DNA from: Podospora pseudocomata
Lineage: Eukaryota > Ascomycota > Sordariomycetes > Sordariales > Podosporaceae
DNA: 64,000 nucleotides
Reading direction: 5' to 3'
NCBI RefSeq assembly: GCF_035222375.1
Contig: NC_085890.1
Coordinates: forward strand, 2,480,001 to 2,544,000
In this document: one piece after another, positions 1 through 12,603 of the stretch
Position numbering within the stretch: position 1 is the first letter of the stretch
Layout: every line of letters starts with the position of its first letter
Program-made: the position numbers and the translations under genes
Notes under the pieces: model-generated
What the model saw: only the letters and a program-made list of their open reading frames with translations
Told to the model about the DNA's origin: nothing
Database searches by the model: none

Positions 1-3000
1 TGACAATGATAGCTGGCGACATAACACCTTGCTGGCCCCATTGACAGTCGTGTCTCAGGCGATAGATCTCGCCGTTCAGTTTTCTCGTCTTCATCCTGAC
101 GAGCCTCTGTTGAAATCCCATCAACAGGTTCAAGGCTTCTGCATTGGATGGCTTTCTGCGGCCTCCCTCTCAGCATCCAACAACTTCGGTGCTTCAAGCG
201 GAATATCGCTGCTGCCTTATGCCTTGCTGCTTGTATCGGCACAACAGTTGATGCTGACAACCGGATCCTTTCGGACCAAGCATCGGCTATTTGTGTTCGA
301 CTCAAGACACAAGCTGACAGATCATTGTTGGAGACATTGTTGGACCAAATCTCAGGTGTAAGTGCCCCTATCATACCCTCACTGAAAAACACTCACACTG
401 AACAGGGCTACATCTCTTGTTTTCTGGATGAAAATGTCTTTACCGTCACTGCCCCCAATAGCAAACGACATTGGCTGGAAGCACAGCTGCAGATAGCAAC
501 CTTTTCATGGACCGACATTGGCCTCTCCGGTTTCTACCACCACACACAGTATGAAGAGAGAGCCCAGGCCCTCAAAAGGATCTGTTTTGACCCAGAACTC
601 CGACTTCCCGCCGCTTCAGAACTGCAAACACCACTCAGATCCACCGCCGACACCAACATCATAACATCCGACTCGGCACCACTGCACGAGATTGCCATTG
701 ACCTCATCCTGTGCAAACGAGCACATTGGATTCAGACGTTGCGCAAAACCATCGAGAACGTTGGCAACTTCATGTTCATCCCCATCGGGTCACACACTAG
801 TTGTCTCGTGCCCCGTTCTCTTGTTCACCCTACATCGCCCACCATGCGTTCTCTCGGACCAAAAGACGAGATTGCCATTATTGGCATGTCTGCTCGCTTC
901 CCTGGTACGGATTCTCTATCAGAATTCTGGAAACCTCCTGATGTCTGCGGGCAAGACTGGATTCGGGCCTCTTCCAGGATCCTGGTTTGATGCATCTCAC
1001 CCTAGCATCACATCGCGTTGCCCCGAAGCAAAATATCACGGAAACTTCCTTCGTGAAGACATTGTCAAGGGATTCGATCACCGCTTCTTTGGAGTTTCAG
1101 GACGAGAAGCCAAGAGCATGGATCCCCAGCAGAGATTGGTGCTTCAGGTTGCCTATGAGGCATTGGCGACCGCTGGCTACCACCAGGCCAGAGCCGGAGC
1201 ACAAACCTCCGAGGTTGGGGTGTACATTGGCGTGGGCGAGGTAGAGTACCAGCATAACCTTGCCGGTCACCAAGCCACCTCTTTCAGTGCTGTGGGCTTG
1301 TTGAGGAGCTTCATCAGTGGCCGTGGCCGCGGGCCTCATCAAGACTGTCCTCATGATGCACTACAAGACCATCCCTCCCCAAGCTGGATTCAACAGTCTC
1401 AATCCTCGTATCAAGACCGGCCCTAGGGACATGATAACTGTCCCCAAGGTTTCTCATCCCTGGAACCCGACCCATTCTAGAGTTGCCCTGATCAACAACT
1501 ATGGCGCCGCAGGAAGCAACGCCGCCATTCTCGTGCGGGAACACAAGCGACCAGCTATACCAGCTCTGGCTTCGACTCCTACTCCTTTTCCAATTCTTTT
1601 GTCTGGAAAATCTCCCAGTCATGTTCAAGCTATGATTACTCAGCTCAAGGCTTGGAGACCACTCGGCGCTGCATTCGACAACATTGTCTACAACATCAAC
1701 AAGACCCAAAATCCTCAGTTTGCTCACAGGATCGCCATCACTGCGCAAATCCACGAGGACATGCTTGCACAGCTTGATAGGGCAACAGTGGCTGCCGACT
1801 CACTTCCAGTGGTCCTTGCATTCGGCGGGCAGACTGGGCGAGGTGTCTCCATTTCTCGACGTGTTTACGATGCAAGTCCCGTGCTGCGCAAACACCTGGT
1901 AAGTCGATGTTCCTCTGCAGCTCGAGCTAGAATACTAACAGACCTTTTCTAGAACGACTGCAATAATGCGTGTGTTGCTCTTTCCCTTCCCCCAATTCTC
2001 CCCGATATCCTGTCGCCATCGACTTCAGATGACATCATCCGCCAGCACTGTCAACTACTCGCCCTGCACGTGTCCACAGCGCGTTCTTGGCTCGATGCGG
2101 GACTTGATGCATCAAACGTTACTCTTGTCGGCCACAGCTTTGGGCAAATATCTGCTTTGGTTGTGGCAGGCTCGTTGTCAATGCAGGATGGCTTCCGATT
2201 TGTTGCCAGCCGCGCCAGGTTGCTTCGTGAACACGGCGAGATTGGGTCTATGCTTTCTGTCGAGTGTCTCGAGTCTCAAGCCAAGGATATCATGAAGAGA
2301 GTCAACAAAAGTCTGCAGCAAACCGGCAAGAGAGTAGAAATTGCCTGCTACAATGGTGTGTCCAGTTATGTCCTCTCTGGGGGTCAGGAAGCCATCATCC
2401 AGGCGGGCACCTCTGTCCGCAGCAACAGATCAAGTGTCTGAAACTGGCAAGCACACATGCCTACCACTCACATATGACGGAACCGATTCTTGAAGAGCTC
2501 GCAACGACCTCTTAAAGACTCGCTATTAAGCTACCAAATCTGAGGATCGAGACGTGCACCGAGGTAGGATGGGATCAATTCACACCCGAAAACTTGGTCA
2601 GACATACCAGAGAACTGGTCTTCTTTGCCAATGCTATCAACCGCATCGCTTCTTCCTATTCTCAAGGGGCTATCTGGCTTGAGGCGGGCTCCTCTTCCCC
2701 AGTAATTCCCATGATCAGGCGGATTGTCTCAGGACGCAGATCGCCAGACATCTTTCTGTCTGCCAACCTGGGCGACGACAATGCAATGGCTAATCTCTGC
2801 TCCTTGACATCCAAAATCTGGCAGTCGGGAGGAAATGTGCAGTATTGGCCTTTCCTAAAGTCCAATAAGCACGCCTTTGTCCCTGCTCCCCTTTATCAGT
2901 TTGACCTGACGCAACACTGGATCGACTACAAACCTACGGGACTGGAGCTCGAGCACTAACAGGCAAAGGCTCCTTCTGCCGATGTCATCACGCTTCTTGA

Positions 3001-6000
3001 AGTCGACCAGGTATCCAGAAAACACATATTCGAGGTCAACACCGAGACTGCGCTTTTTCAGCTTGCAACAAAGGGTCACGCTGTTGCTGGGCACGCCTTG
3101 TGTCCCGCATCGATGTACCTTGAAGTAGTTGTGAGATGCCTCCGACTGGCTGCAGACACGCCCTCCGACGACTTGATCATGCCCCATTTTGAGGCTTTGA
3201 CCATGTCATCACCCCTTGGAATCAGCCAGACAAAAACCATGGTGTTTTTGACCCAGGATAATACTGCCGCCAAGTCATGGTCATTCAGCATTTCCAGCCT
3301 CAACGCCCAAAACGCTTCCACAGAACATGCAAAGGGACGAATTGCATTGTCCTCCTCCGAGACAGATGCTCAGCTCGCAACCATGGCAAAAATGTTTCGG
3401 AGGTCTCGTCTTGATCGGCTTGACACTCTGGGGTCCTCTAGCAAAGTGGCTGGTCCCATGCTCTACCAGCTGTTTTCTAGCGTCGTAGACTACGCAACCT
3501 ACTACCAAGCGGTCAAGTCCCTGACAGCCCATGGACACGAGGCGGTCGGTGTTGTGAGTGTTCCATCACCATCCCCTGGTCTTGACAAGGGGGTTTGCGA
3601 CCCTTTGACTCTGGACAGCTTTCTCCAGGTAGTCGGCATTCACGTCAACTGTCTTCGCCCCAAGGACGTTGGACAGGTGTTTATGTGTACTGCCATTGAG
3701 GAGATTCTCTTGTCTCCAACATACGCGCAGTCTTCCACAGGTTGGAACGTTTATACTAGGTACGACGCGGCATCGGAAGGCGAAATGACCAACGATATTA
3801 TGGTGTATGACGCACAGACCAATGCGTTGGCTGTTGCCATCATGGGCGCCACTTTCAAGAGCGTCTCCCTGAAGTCATTGGAACGAATTCTTTCACGACT
3901 CAATGACACACCACACTCGGTCGTCCACAAACCTCGTCCCATCCAGCCTGTTCAGCCTATGCAAGCAACGCTCCCACCCACCACTCCAACACCTCAGCAA
4001 GAGGACAAGCACATGGTCAAGGTAAGTCTTGCAGAGCTTTTGCCAATTTCTTCTAGCTCTAACCCCTCCTGTATAGATCACCCCCAGTCAACCATCTACA
4101 GAGCCACATGATGTCAGCCAAATGCTCAGCAGCATCATTGAGATGCCTGCTGATGAGATCACATCCAAGAGCACTCTGGTAGAACTTGGCATCGACTCGC
4201 TCCTGGCTAGCGACGTTTTGGTCGAGATTAAAAGCTTATTCGGAGTCAAATTCTCACAGGCTGAGCCGTTGGCATGCGCCAATGTAGACGATCTTGTTCG
4301 CCTCGTGCAAGCAGACTCTACCGCATCGGCATCTCCCCAATCAGCATCCAAAGTTCTCAGATACGACAGTTTCAACACAGTCAACTCAGAGCCGGCAATT
4401 AGTTCAGGACTTTCTGACTATGGGACAGATTCGCACGATTCATCGTGCCCTGCAGACTTTACGGACGATGATGGAACAAGCAGTTCAGAATCTGACCATG
4501 CTGATATGGACAAGCTGACTGATGTCGGAAATACCGTTACTTACACTCAGCATGCTCGCGACACCCGATTTTCGGGATTCTGCAATGACGTCTACCCCAT
4601 CCAGTCCCGGCTTGTCACGCAGTATGTAGTGGCGGCATTTGCAGACTTGGGCTGTGACTTGAGTGTCCTGGTTTCAGGATCAACCGTTCCATTCATCACT
4701 CGATTCGAGCCCAGGCACAAGATGGTTGGGGAACAATTATACAGGATCTTGGAGGATTCGAAGCTCATTGTGCGTGATGGTCAAAACAACTATCGCCGTA
4801 CAAGCGTACCCCTCGACAAAAGTTCTGCCTTTGACCTCCACGCTGTCATGCTCTCACAGTACCCGCAGCATGCATCCGAAACAAAGCTTTTGCACGCCAC
4901 AAGCTCCAGGCTTTCAGCCTGTTTAACTAGCGCAGCTAATCCAATCGACATCCTTTTTGGGTCTGCAGCGGCACGGGCTCTGCTCGAAGATGTCTATTTG
5001 AACGCCCCCATGTTCAGAACCGGGACGTTAGTCCTGGTTGATGTCATTTCTTCTCTTGTGCAGACAAGCACTCGAAAGACTATCCGCATCTTGGAAATTG
5101 GTGCTAGAACAGGTGGAACAACACGCCCTCTTTTGCAAGCACTGAGCCAGATGGAGAGGCCTGACATGAAAATCAAGTACACCTTTACCGATTTATCGCC
5201 CTCCCTTGTTGCGGCAGCCAAGAGAAAGTTCACTTCCTTGGCTGCGTCCAATGCCCGACCAGAAAGACTCAAGATGGAGATGCGTTTCACCACTCTCGAC
5301 ATTGAGTCTGCCGACACCAAGCATAATGAGCATTACGACGTCATTCTGTCCACCAACTGTATCCATGTTACCAAAGACTTGGTGATTTCCACCGGTAATA
5401 TCCGAAAGCTGCTGGATCCTGTTGAGGGTGGGTTGTTGTGCTTGGTGGAGCTGACGAGAAATCTGTTTTGGTTTGATCTTGTGTTTGGACTTCTGGAGGG
5501 CTGGTCGAGATTCAACGATGGTCGAAAGCATGCCTTGGCTGATAAGCTCATCTGGGAGAGGTGTCTCAAGCAGGCGGGCTTTGCTTCCGTGAACTGGAGC
5601 GATGATGGAACAAAGGAGGGTGAGATTTTGAGAGTCATCACTGCCCGTGCACTGCCACAAAGCCAGCCGAGTCCAGAAGAAACGAAAATGGAAACGATGT
5701 GCTTTAAGAGCATTGACGGCGTCGACTTGATGGCTGATATACATTACCCGCCGTCTGATACTGTCTCGTCAACAACACCGCGCCCAATAGGTGAGTCCCA
5801 TTCTTTTTCATTAATGTCGAGTTCACATCACTGACAAAAGCGATAGCCTTGATGATCCATGGTGGAGGGCACATTATGCTTTCGCGAGCTGACATTCGGC
5901 CCAAGCAAACTGACCTGCTGCTCTCCAAAGGATTTATCCCAATCAGCATTGACTATCGCCTCTGCCTAGAAACGACTTTGGAACAAGGTCCCATGAGCGA

Positions 6001-6750
6001 TGCAGCCGCTGCCCTCGCATGGGTGAGAAAGACGCTCCCCTCTCTCCCTCTGGCTAGAAAGGACATTCACCTGGATGGTGAAAAGGTTGTTGCGGTTGGG
6101 TGGAATACAGGTGGCCTCCTGGCAATGAGCCTTGCATGGAAGTCGGCAGACTTCGACATTAGGCCTCCCGAAGTTGTTCTTGCCTTTTACTCGCCTTCCG
6201 ATTACGGGGATCCCTTTTGGACACGACCAAACATTCCCGAGGGATCAGAGAAGGTTTTCCCGGTTGAAGCTGACTTGGACTCCATGGTCTTTGATCGGCG
6301 GCCCATCACGGCATACAATCGCATCGGCTCAGGCGGCGGGTGAGTGGATGTCGACCCAGGATCCCCGCTCCAAGCTGGCCTTGTATATGAACCATCAAGG
6401 GAAGACACTTGACGTTCTTCTCCATCGTGTTGCCGCACTCGATGGACACCGACAAGTTACCCGAGAGGAGGTCTTGGCCGTGTCTCCTTTGGCCAAGGTT
6501 TAGCAGAACCTGTACCACACGCCAACCTTTATCATCCACCCGCGTGACGATGACTCGATACCCTGGCAGCAAGCCGAGAGGATGTACGAGGCTCTGAGCG
6601 AGAAAGGTGTTGATGCTGAGCTGAGAATTATTGACGGTGGAGCAAAACACCTCTTTGACATTGGCAAGTGCTGGGAAAAGAGATGCCCGCAAGGCCGTGA
6701 AGCGGTACAAGAGGGATTTGAGTTTTTGGAGAAGCGTGTGTGCTGCTGAG
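1..6750 (+). pseudogene. Decayed non-reducing polyketide synthase (SAT-KS-AT-PT-ACP-CMeT-esterase), 5' end outside window
   Basis: Seen: the domains follow the class VII order of fungal non-reducing PKSs, the type that makes methylated orsellinic-acid-like aromatics (MpaC and AusA are known examples). SAT carries GFCIG near nt 132-150. KS starts near nt 865 (EIAIIGMSARFPG) and includes DPQQRL. AT has GHSFGQ (about 2137) and HAYHSHM (about 2455). PT has its His in GHAVAGHALCP (about 3078) and Asp in DPLTLDSFLQV (about 3600). ACP has GIDSLLA (about 4192). CMeT has EIGARTGG (about 5095). The esterase has HGGGH (about 5860). Introns are likely near 1901-1951, 4021-4076 and 5791-5846. Damage: frame changes near 935, 1320 and 2440, stop codons near 2514 and 2958, and TAG at 6501. 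The KS lacks its active-site Cys, the following His motif and the KGNIGH region. The esterase nucleophile elbow reads VGWNTGG, with Asn where Ser is expected. Inference: a dead gene. The product of the former enzyme cannot be told. Confidence 0.9.
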
Positions 6751-6845
6751 AGAAATCTGTTGGCCACGAGCTGTAGAGATTTGCAATCGATGATAAAAAA
6801 CTGCTAGTCTAGGCTGCAATAACTCCCCGAGAAACCACCATTCGC

Positions 6846-7924
6846 TTATCCAAGATTGAAACGTGGAGATCTCTTCTCCAAGAACGCGGCTTGTCCTTCA
6901 CGGAAATCTCCCAAGTCAAAGGTCGAATAATACAAAGACTTTTCCAACGACATGCCGGCTTCAAGATGTGTGTTCTCGGCTAATGACACAGTCAGACACA
7001 AACACGACAAGGGGGCTTTACAGTGAATGCTTACCGGTGAGAACAGCTTTCTTGCCGAACTTGAGCACGGGGGCTGATTTGGTCGCAAGTCTCTGAGCGA
7101 GTTTAATACTTTCACTCTCCACTTCCTGACGGGGAAAGACTTTGTTGACAAGTCCGTACTGGGCGAGCTCCGAAGCTGAGATGGAATCGCCAGTCAAGAT
7201 CAATTCCATAGCCTATAAGTCACCCTGCGTTAGTCAATCTAATGTCACTGTGAAACACGTCGAGCGCGGGCTTACGCACCTTGTGCTTGCCCAACGCTCT
7301 GGCCAATCTTTGTGTACCCCCAGCGCCAGGGATGGTGCCAATTTTGACTTCGGGGAGACCAAATAGTGCATCGTCTGCAGCATAGATGATGTCTGCCTGT
7401 GTGCAAGTCAGTATACAAAACGAAAAGAATGGGGACGTAACAACATACAGCCAATGCCAATTCGAACCCTCCACCAAGCTGTGATTCTGTCAGCTATAAT
7501 CAGTCGTGAGCAATGGTGATAGGTACACTCACAGCAAGCCCGATGACCGCGGCTATGATGGGCTTTGTGAATTGGTCAAACGCATCCGTCAGATCTTTGA
7601 GAAACGAACGTTCGTGAGCAGCCAAGGTGTTGAGTTGTGATAGCTCATTGATGTCCATGCCCGCTAATAAGCCACAACTTGTTAGTTTGGCCGAAAATTG
7701 TGTCACTCAAAGAAGTATCTCTTACCGCAAAATGGTCCGTCCGGGTTGCCTGCTAAAATGACAGCTCGTACAGAGTCCAAAGCATCAAGGTGACTCAAAG
7801 CCGAGACCAGCTCGTGAATCGTGTTCTGCGAGAAAGCGTTCCGTTTGGCTGGACGATCAAGACGGATGATGGCAACACCAGTCGAATCATCCAGACTCAG
7901 CTTTACATCTTTCAACGAATCCAT
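6846..7924 (-). CDS. Enoyl-CoA hydratase/isomerase (crotonase family), 6 exons
   Basis: Complement of join(6846..6979, 7035..7212, 7280..7396, 7449..7478, 7533..7663, 7726..7924), 262 aa. All introns are GT..AG and every junction keeps frame. The enzyme would hydrate trans-2-enoyl-CoA, as in beta-oxidation. Seen: the N-terminal half has [11 protein letters not shown] (oxyanion-hole region). [10 protein letters not shown] carries Glu116 and [18 protein letters not shown] carries Glu136. The spacing of 20 matches the two catalytic Glu of rat crotonase (144 and 164). The C-terminus has [22 protein letters not shown], typical of mitochondrial short-chain hydratases. No clear mitochondrial presequence is visible, so the enzyme could be cytosolic or peroxisomal, though the C-terminus is not a peroxisomal SKL. 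Exon 3 is only 30 nt. The gene converges on the PKS relic, about 100 bp away. It is intact, so a housekeeping or independent role is as likely as a role in the old cluster. Confidence 0.93.
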
Positions 7925-9309
7925 TTTGCAGAGGAAGAAAAGTTCAACTTGGATTGGAACGGCGGCGGCGGTGGTCCAAGTGCTGCATCAATTGTGTCAT
8001 CTTAATACTTTGGATGAGATATTCCAACCATTTATCATCCGATATTCTCAACATCCACACGACTTGGATCCAAGTCGCTGCTTACCCGATTTATCTTCAC
8101 ATGATGGGGTGGCGTTTGGTGCACAGACTGGATGGTTACAGTGACCGATCGTGGGGCTAAGTTACAGTTACATTTCAAACGGCGCTGCCACCTAAGGATC
8201 TAAAAGATCTGATCCACTGCTGTGGTAGCTGCACAACGGCATTTTTTCCACGAGTGTCACTGGCAGATACCCTAACGCGCTTCCCAGTCAGGTAATAACA
8301 CCCGTGTTCTGTAACACCACTCATTCTTTACCCGCTGGTTGGCAACTTTTATTACGAGGAAAGATGCTCTCCCAACCTGCTTGCATCAGCATGACAAAAC
8401 TCGGTAGAGAAGGTTAGCGAAGCTGTCCCTGCAGCAAACGTCTTGGCCCATGCCAGGTTTCCCCGGACCGAAGGGGAGGATGCCGCGATACTACTGCGTG
8501 TATAAGTCGATGGCATCTTGGCAGCATGTCTTGAAGGGGACTACACATAACTGAACTGCCAAATCTGGATCAGGGCCGAGATTAGGTGATGGTGTCAACC
8601 ATGGGAATTAGTATCATGCTGCAAGCGGGGTGAGTGACCGAGTGTTTCGGGTTGAAATGACAGCTACCTAATCCCCATTGATAGTACCATCATACCTCAC
8701 AGTCCTCACCGGCCACGACCGGGTCTTGCTTTCGGTGTCATCATCTTGGCGTGATCTGCCGATTTTGAGTTTTCGTTAATTAAGCGGATGGATGGATGTT
8801 AGAGCACAATAGAGCTGGCTACCTATGCACTGGAAGGTTCAGGCTTCTGTATGAACAAGATACCCTTCTTGGGAGGGCCTCACACCTCAAGAGACTATCC
8901 GAGCAAAGAGTAAGAACGGAGCAACTTTTGAAAAATTTGTTGAAAATTTTTGTTTGAGCAAGAAATTAAGTTGGCTTTGTGGAGAAGGGAGATGCTTAGA
9001 TGGGAAGACTTTCAGAATCGCCGTCCCCAGAATGGTAAGACGCGACGTGCTGCAGATGTGGAAGGGTTCCATTCGCTAACAAGTTACGTCTTGTCCTAGC
9101 ATGCCATGATGGAATCTGTGTGGACATGCTTAGGTAGTGATTAATCAGCGTAGAATGGTAGTGTAGATGGTTACATACCTGGGATAGGAACCTTCTAAGC
9201 AGCCTTGTATCACCAATCGCCATCTCCATTATAAGGGGACAGTGTCCCTGGAACTGAAGACTGTTCTATCACCCAATCAAGCCGGCCACCAACGATCATA
9301 GTCGTCAAC
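7925..9309. other. Intergenic, divergent promoter region
   Basis: About 1.4 kb between the starts of the enoyl-CoA hydratase (left, minus) and the TmpL-like gene (right, plus). No coding region, RNA gene or transposon end was recognised. It presumably holds both promoters. Confidence 0.6.
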
Positions 9310-12300
9310 ATGGGCTCACAGGTTGAACCAGACTCGTTTTACTCTCTTGAGTCCCTATCGACAGAGGACCAACTTCTCTTCAACCGCTTCGGACGTGGAG
9401 AAACCATCCCACTGCCCTTCACAAGAGTCCACCATGCATTCGAGTCGATAGCTTCACAACACCCCGGCGCAACAGCAGTCCGACATTTCGATGGCACCTC
9501 AATGACATACGGAGAGCTTGACCGCCATGCCAACATACTAGCCAACGAGCTTCTCACTCGGTTTTGTTTCAAGAGAGGGGCGCGAGCGGTATTGGTGTAC
9601 TCGCGTACCATCGAGATGGTCATCTTTATCCTCGCTGTGCTCAAGGCAGGAGGGCAGTACGTTCCCATTGACGGCGGCATCATTCCAATCGAAGCCCTCA
9701 GTCACGTAGTCTCGGACTCTTCGGCAGATATCGTCCTTTGTTTGCCCAAATACTCCGACAAGGCCACCGAGGCATGCCGCCAGGGACCAGCCATTCTCAG
9801 TCTCAACCTCTCCAGCGACATCTGGACATCAGGCGTTGCCAGCAGACCAAACGTGGACGTTCAGCCTGAGGATGGAGCCTACGTTATTTACACCTCGGGT
9901 ACGACTGGGCGGCCAAAGGGCGTTGATGTCACACATCATGGTGTTTGCAATTCCTTGTTGGTTGAGCCTGCAAAGCTAGAGATCACTGTCGGCACAAAGG
10001 TGGCACAACAGTTGAGCGTGGCTTTCGACATGAGTAAGTAGCCATCCATTCTAGGCCCGAGTTTCCGACTAACAACTCTAGGCGCTTGGGAAATTTTAGC
10101 GACCGTCATGAACGGCGGAACTCTGTACATCAGAGGCAGCGGAAACGACCTTTGGAACGAGTGCCTCAAGCAAGTCGACGTCGTCATCTCCACCCCGTCC
10201 GTAGCGATCAAGCGGTTCCCCAATTACGAAGACTTCCCCAACCTCAAGACGATCGTGGTGGGCGGCGAGCCATGCCCAAAGACCCTTGCTGATCATTGGG
10301 CGGAGCACACTGGGACGAGGTTCCTGAATGTCTGTGGTCCCACGGAAATCAGCGTCCTCAACACCGTCCACGTCCACAAGCTTGGCGGACCATTGACCAT
10401 CGGCAAGCCGAATCCCAACACTACACTCTACATTCTGGACGTGGACGAGAACCCAGTCAAGATTGGCGAGGCTGGTGTCATGTGGGTGGGAGGAGTCGGT
10501 GTCTCTAGGGGGTACCTCAACTTGCCCGAATTGACTGCGACGAGATACAAGCTCGACAAGTTCACCAGAGATGGCAGGATGATGTTCAACACTGGGGACC
10601 TGGTCCGATGGAATGCGGACGGATGCCTCGAGACACTTGGTCGTCGTGATGATCAAGTCAAGATCAATGGCTTCCGTGTTGAGCTAGACGGTGTTTCCCG
10701 CGCCATCGAGTCTTGCCCGGATGTGATCAAGGGTTGCGCTCTCAAGATTGACACGAGTCTGTGGGGCTTCTACTCTGCCATTCACCCCCTTGACCAGGCC
10801 GAATTGCACAAGGCAGTCAGTGCCCAGCAGCCTTTCTATGGGGTCCCCAAAGTTTGGCACTATCTTGGCCCAACAATTCCACTCACGGCGAACGGCAAGA
10901 TCGACAAGCGTGTGCTGCGGGAGTTGGCGACCGCTGTCAACTCGGGTGCTCAGCAGACAACTCCACCCGCAGAAGTTGGGCTTCTGGCTCCGAGCATCAC
11001 CGACGTGGAAAAGGCATCTGTTCCGAGCAGCAGCAGCTCGGCTACCGACGAAAAGCCTGACCCCGTTGCACCCATCCCGCCCAAAAAGGGGTTTCATGGT
11101 TGGCGCTGGCTGCGTCACCGCGGCCTATCGGCTTACCGCAAGCTCTTTGGCATTATTTTTGTAGCCAACGCCATTGCCTTTGTTGTCATGCTTTGGAAGA
11201 GCCGAGAGTCCAACTTTGAGCTGCCCCTCGACAATCTAGCCACGGTCGTGAGTGCAAACCTGCTGGCATCTGTCTTGCTTCGCCAGGACTATGTCGTAAA
11301 TGTGGTTTTCTGGCTTGCAACTCGAATGCCAACATCCGCACCCCTGGCTATCCGACGACACCTCGCTCGTGTCTATCACTACGGCGGGGTCCATTCCGGA
11401 GCATCTGTTGCCGCTTCGCTTTGGTGGCTGGTGTTTACTGTGGCTGCCACTCGCCGTCTTGCTCCAACAGGGTCTACCCAGCCGTCTCAACGAATTGCGG
11501 TCCTGGTGTTGACTTACTTGATCTTTGCACTCCTCGTCGCCATATTGGCAATGGCATGGCCTAGCATCCGTGCCAAAATGCATGATCAGTTCGAGTGGAC
11601 GCACCGCTTCGCCGGTTGGACCGCCCTGGCTTTGGTCTGGGCTCATCTCATGGTCGTCACCGCGGCGTTGCCCAGCACCCAGCCCTTTAGTGCCTCACTT
11701 GCTCGGACGCCTACGTTGTATCTCCTCAGCTTGACAACACTCTCCATCGCCGCTCCGTGGATGCGTCTCCGCCGCGTCAAGGTGGTTGCCGAACCCCTGT
11801 CAAGCCATGCAGTCCGCTTGCACTTTGACTTCAAGACCCCACGAGAATGTTCATCTTTGGGTATCCGCATCACCGACCGCCCCTTGGTGGAATGGCACGC
11901 TTTTGCGGCTATCCCTGAGCCGGACAACAAGCCAGGACTCTCCATTCTTGTCTCCCGTGCTGGTGACTGGACAGGTCGCCTGATTGACAACCCACCAACA
12001 TATCTTTGGACGAGGGGTGAACCAGCCTCGGGAGTGTTGGCTATTGCACCTCTTTTCAAGAAGATTGTTTTGGTGGCCACAGGCTCTGGAATCGGTCCTT
12101 GTCTTCCAGTCATCATGGAGTGCAAGGTTCCTTGCCGGATCCTGTGGAGCACCAAAAACCCACTCAGGACATATGGCCAGGGCATAATTGATGAAGTGAA
12201 GAGGTGTGATGATAGAGCTGTCATCTGGGATACGGACAGTATGGGAAGACCAGACATGGTTCACTTGGCTTGGGAGCTGTATCATGAGAGCGGCGCCGAG

Positions 12301-12399
12301 TGTGTATGCATTGTCAGCAATGCAAGGACAACTAAGAGGGTCGTGTATCAGTTGGAGGCGAGAGGAATCCCTGCCTTTGGACCGATTTGGGATTCGTGA
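9310..12399 (+). CDS. TmpL-like protein: adenylation domain fused to a membrane block and a FAD/NAD(P)-binding domain
   Basis: join(9310..10033, 10082..12399), 1013 aa. One GTAAGT..CTAG intron restores FDMSAWEIL. Seen: an AMP-forming adenylation domain (about residues 25-540) with YTSGTTGRPKG, NVCGPTE, FNTGDLVR, GRRDDQVKINGFRVEL and the catalytic Lys in TANGKIDKR. No carrier-protein motif (G-x-D/H-S-L) follows. Instead there is a Ser/Pro-rich linker (about 525-590), about six hydrophobic segments (about 597-830) and a reductase-like end with VLVATGSGIGP (about 906). Known: this order matches TmpL, a fungal protein required for redox homeostasis and virulence in Alternaria brassicicola and Aspergillus fumigatus and reported at Woronin bodies. 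Inference: an orthologue or paralogue that adenylates an unknown acid and has a flavin-reductase-like tail. All adenylation motifs look functional and the frame is clean, unlike the PKS next door. Confidence 0.88.
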
Positions 12400-12603
12400 G
12401 AAGAGATTGTAACAATATAAGTTTCTGAGTGTATGACAGGTATGATTCATTCTACTGTAAATTTTCCATTCATATAGGGACTTCGACTTAAAGATATCGA
12501 GCAGTTGATCTTTCAACTTAGGCATTAGCAATGGCTTACAATGCCATGTAATTTGTTCAATGAGAGGTGATGGCTATCCTTTCATGCCAGCTTGTCTTCC
12601 AAC

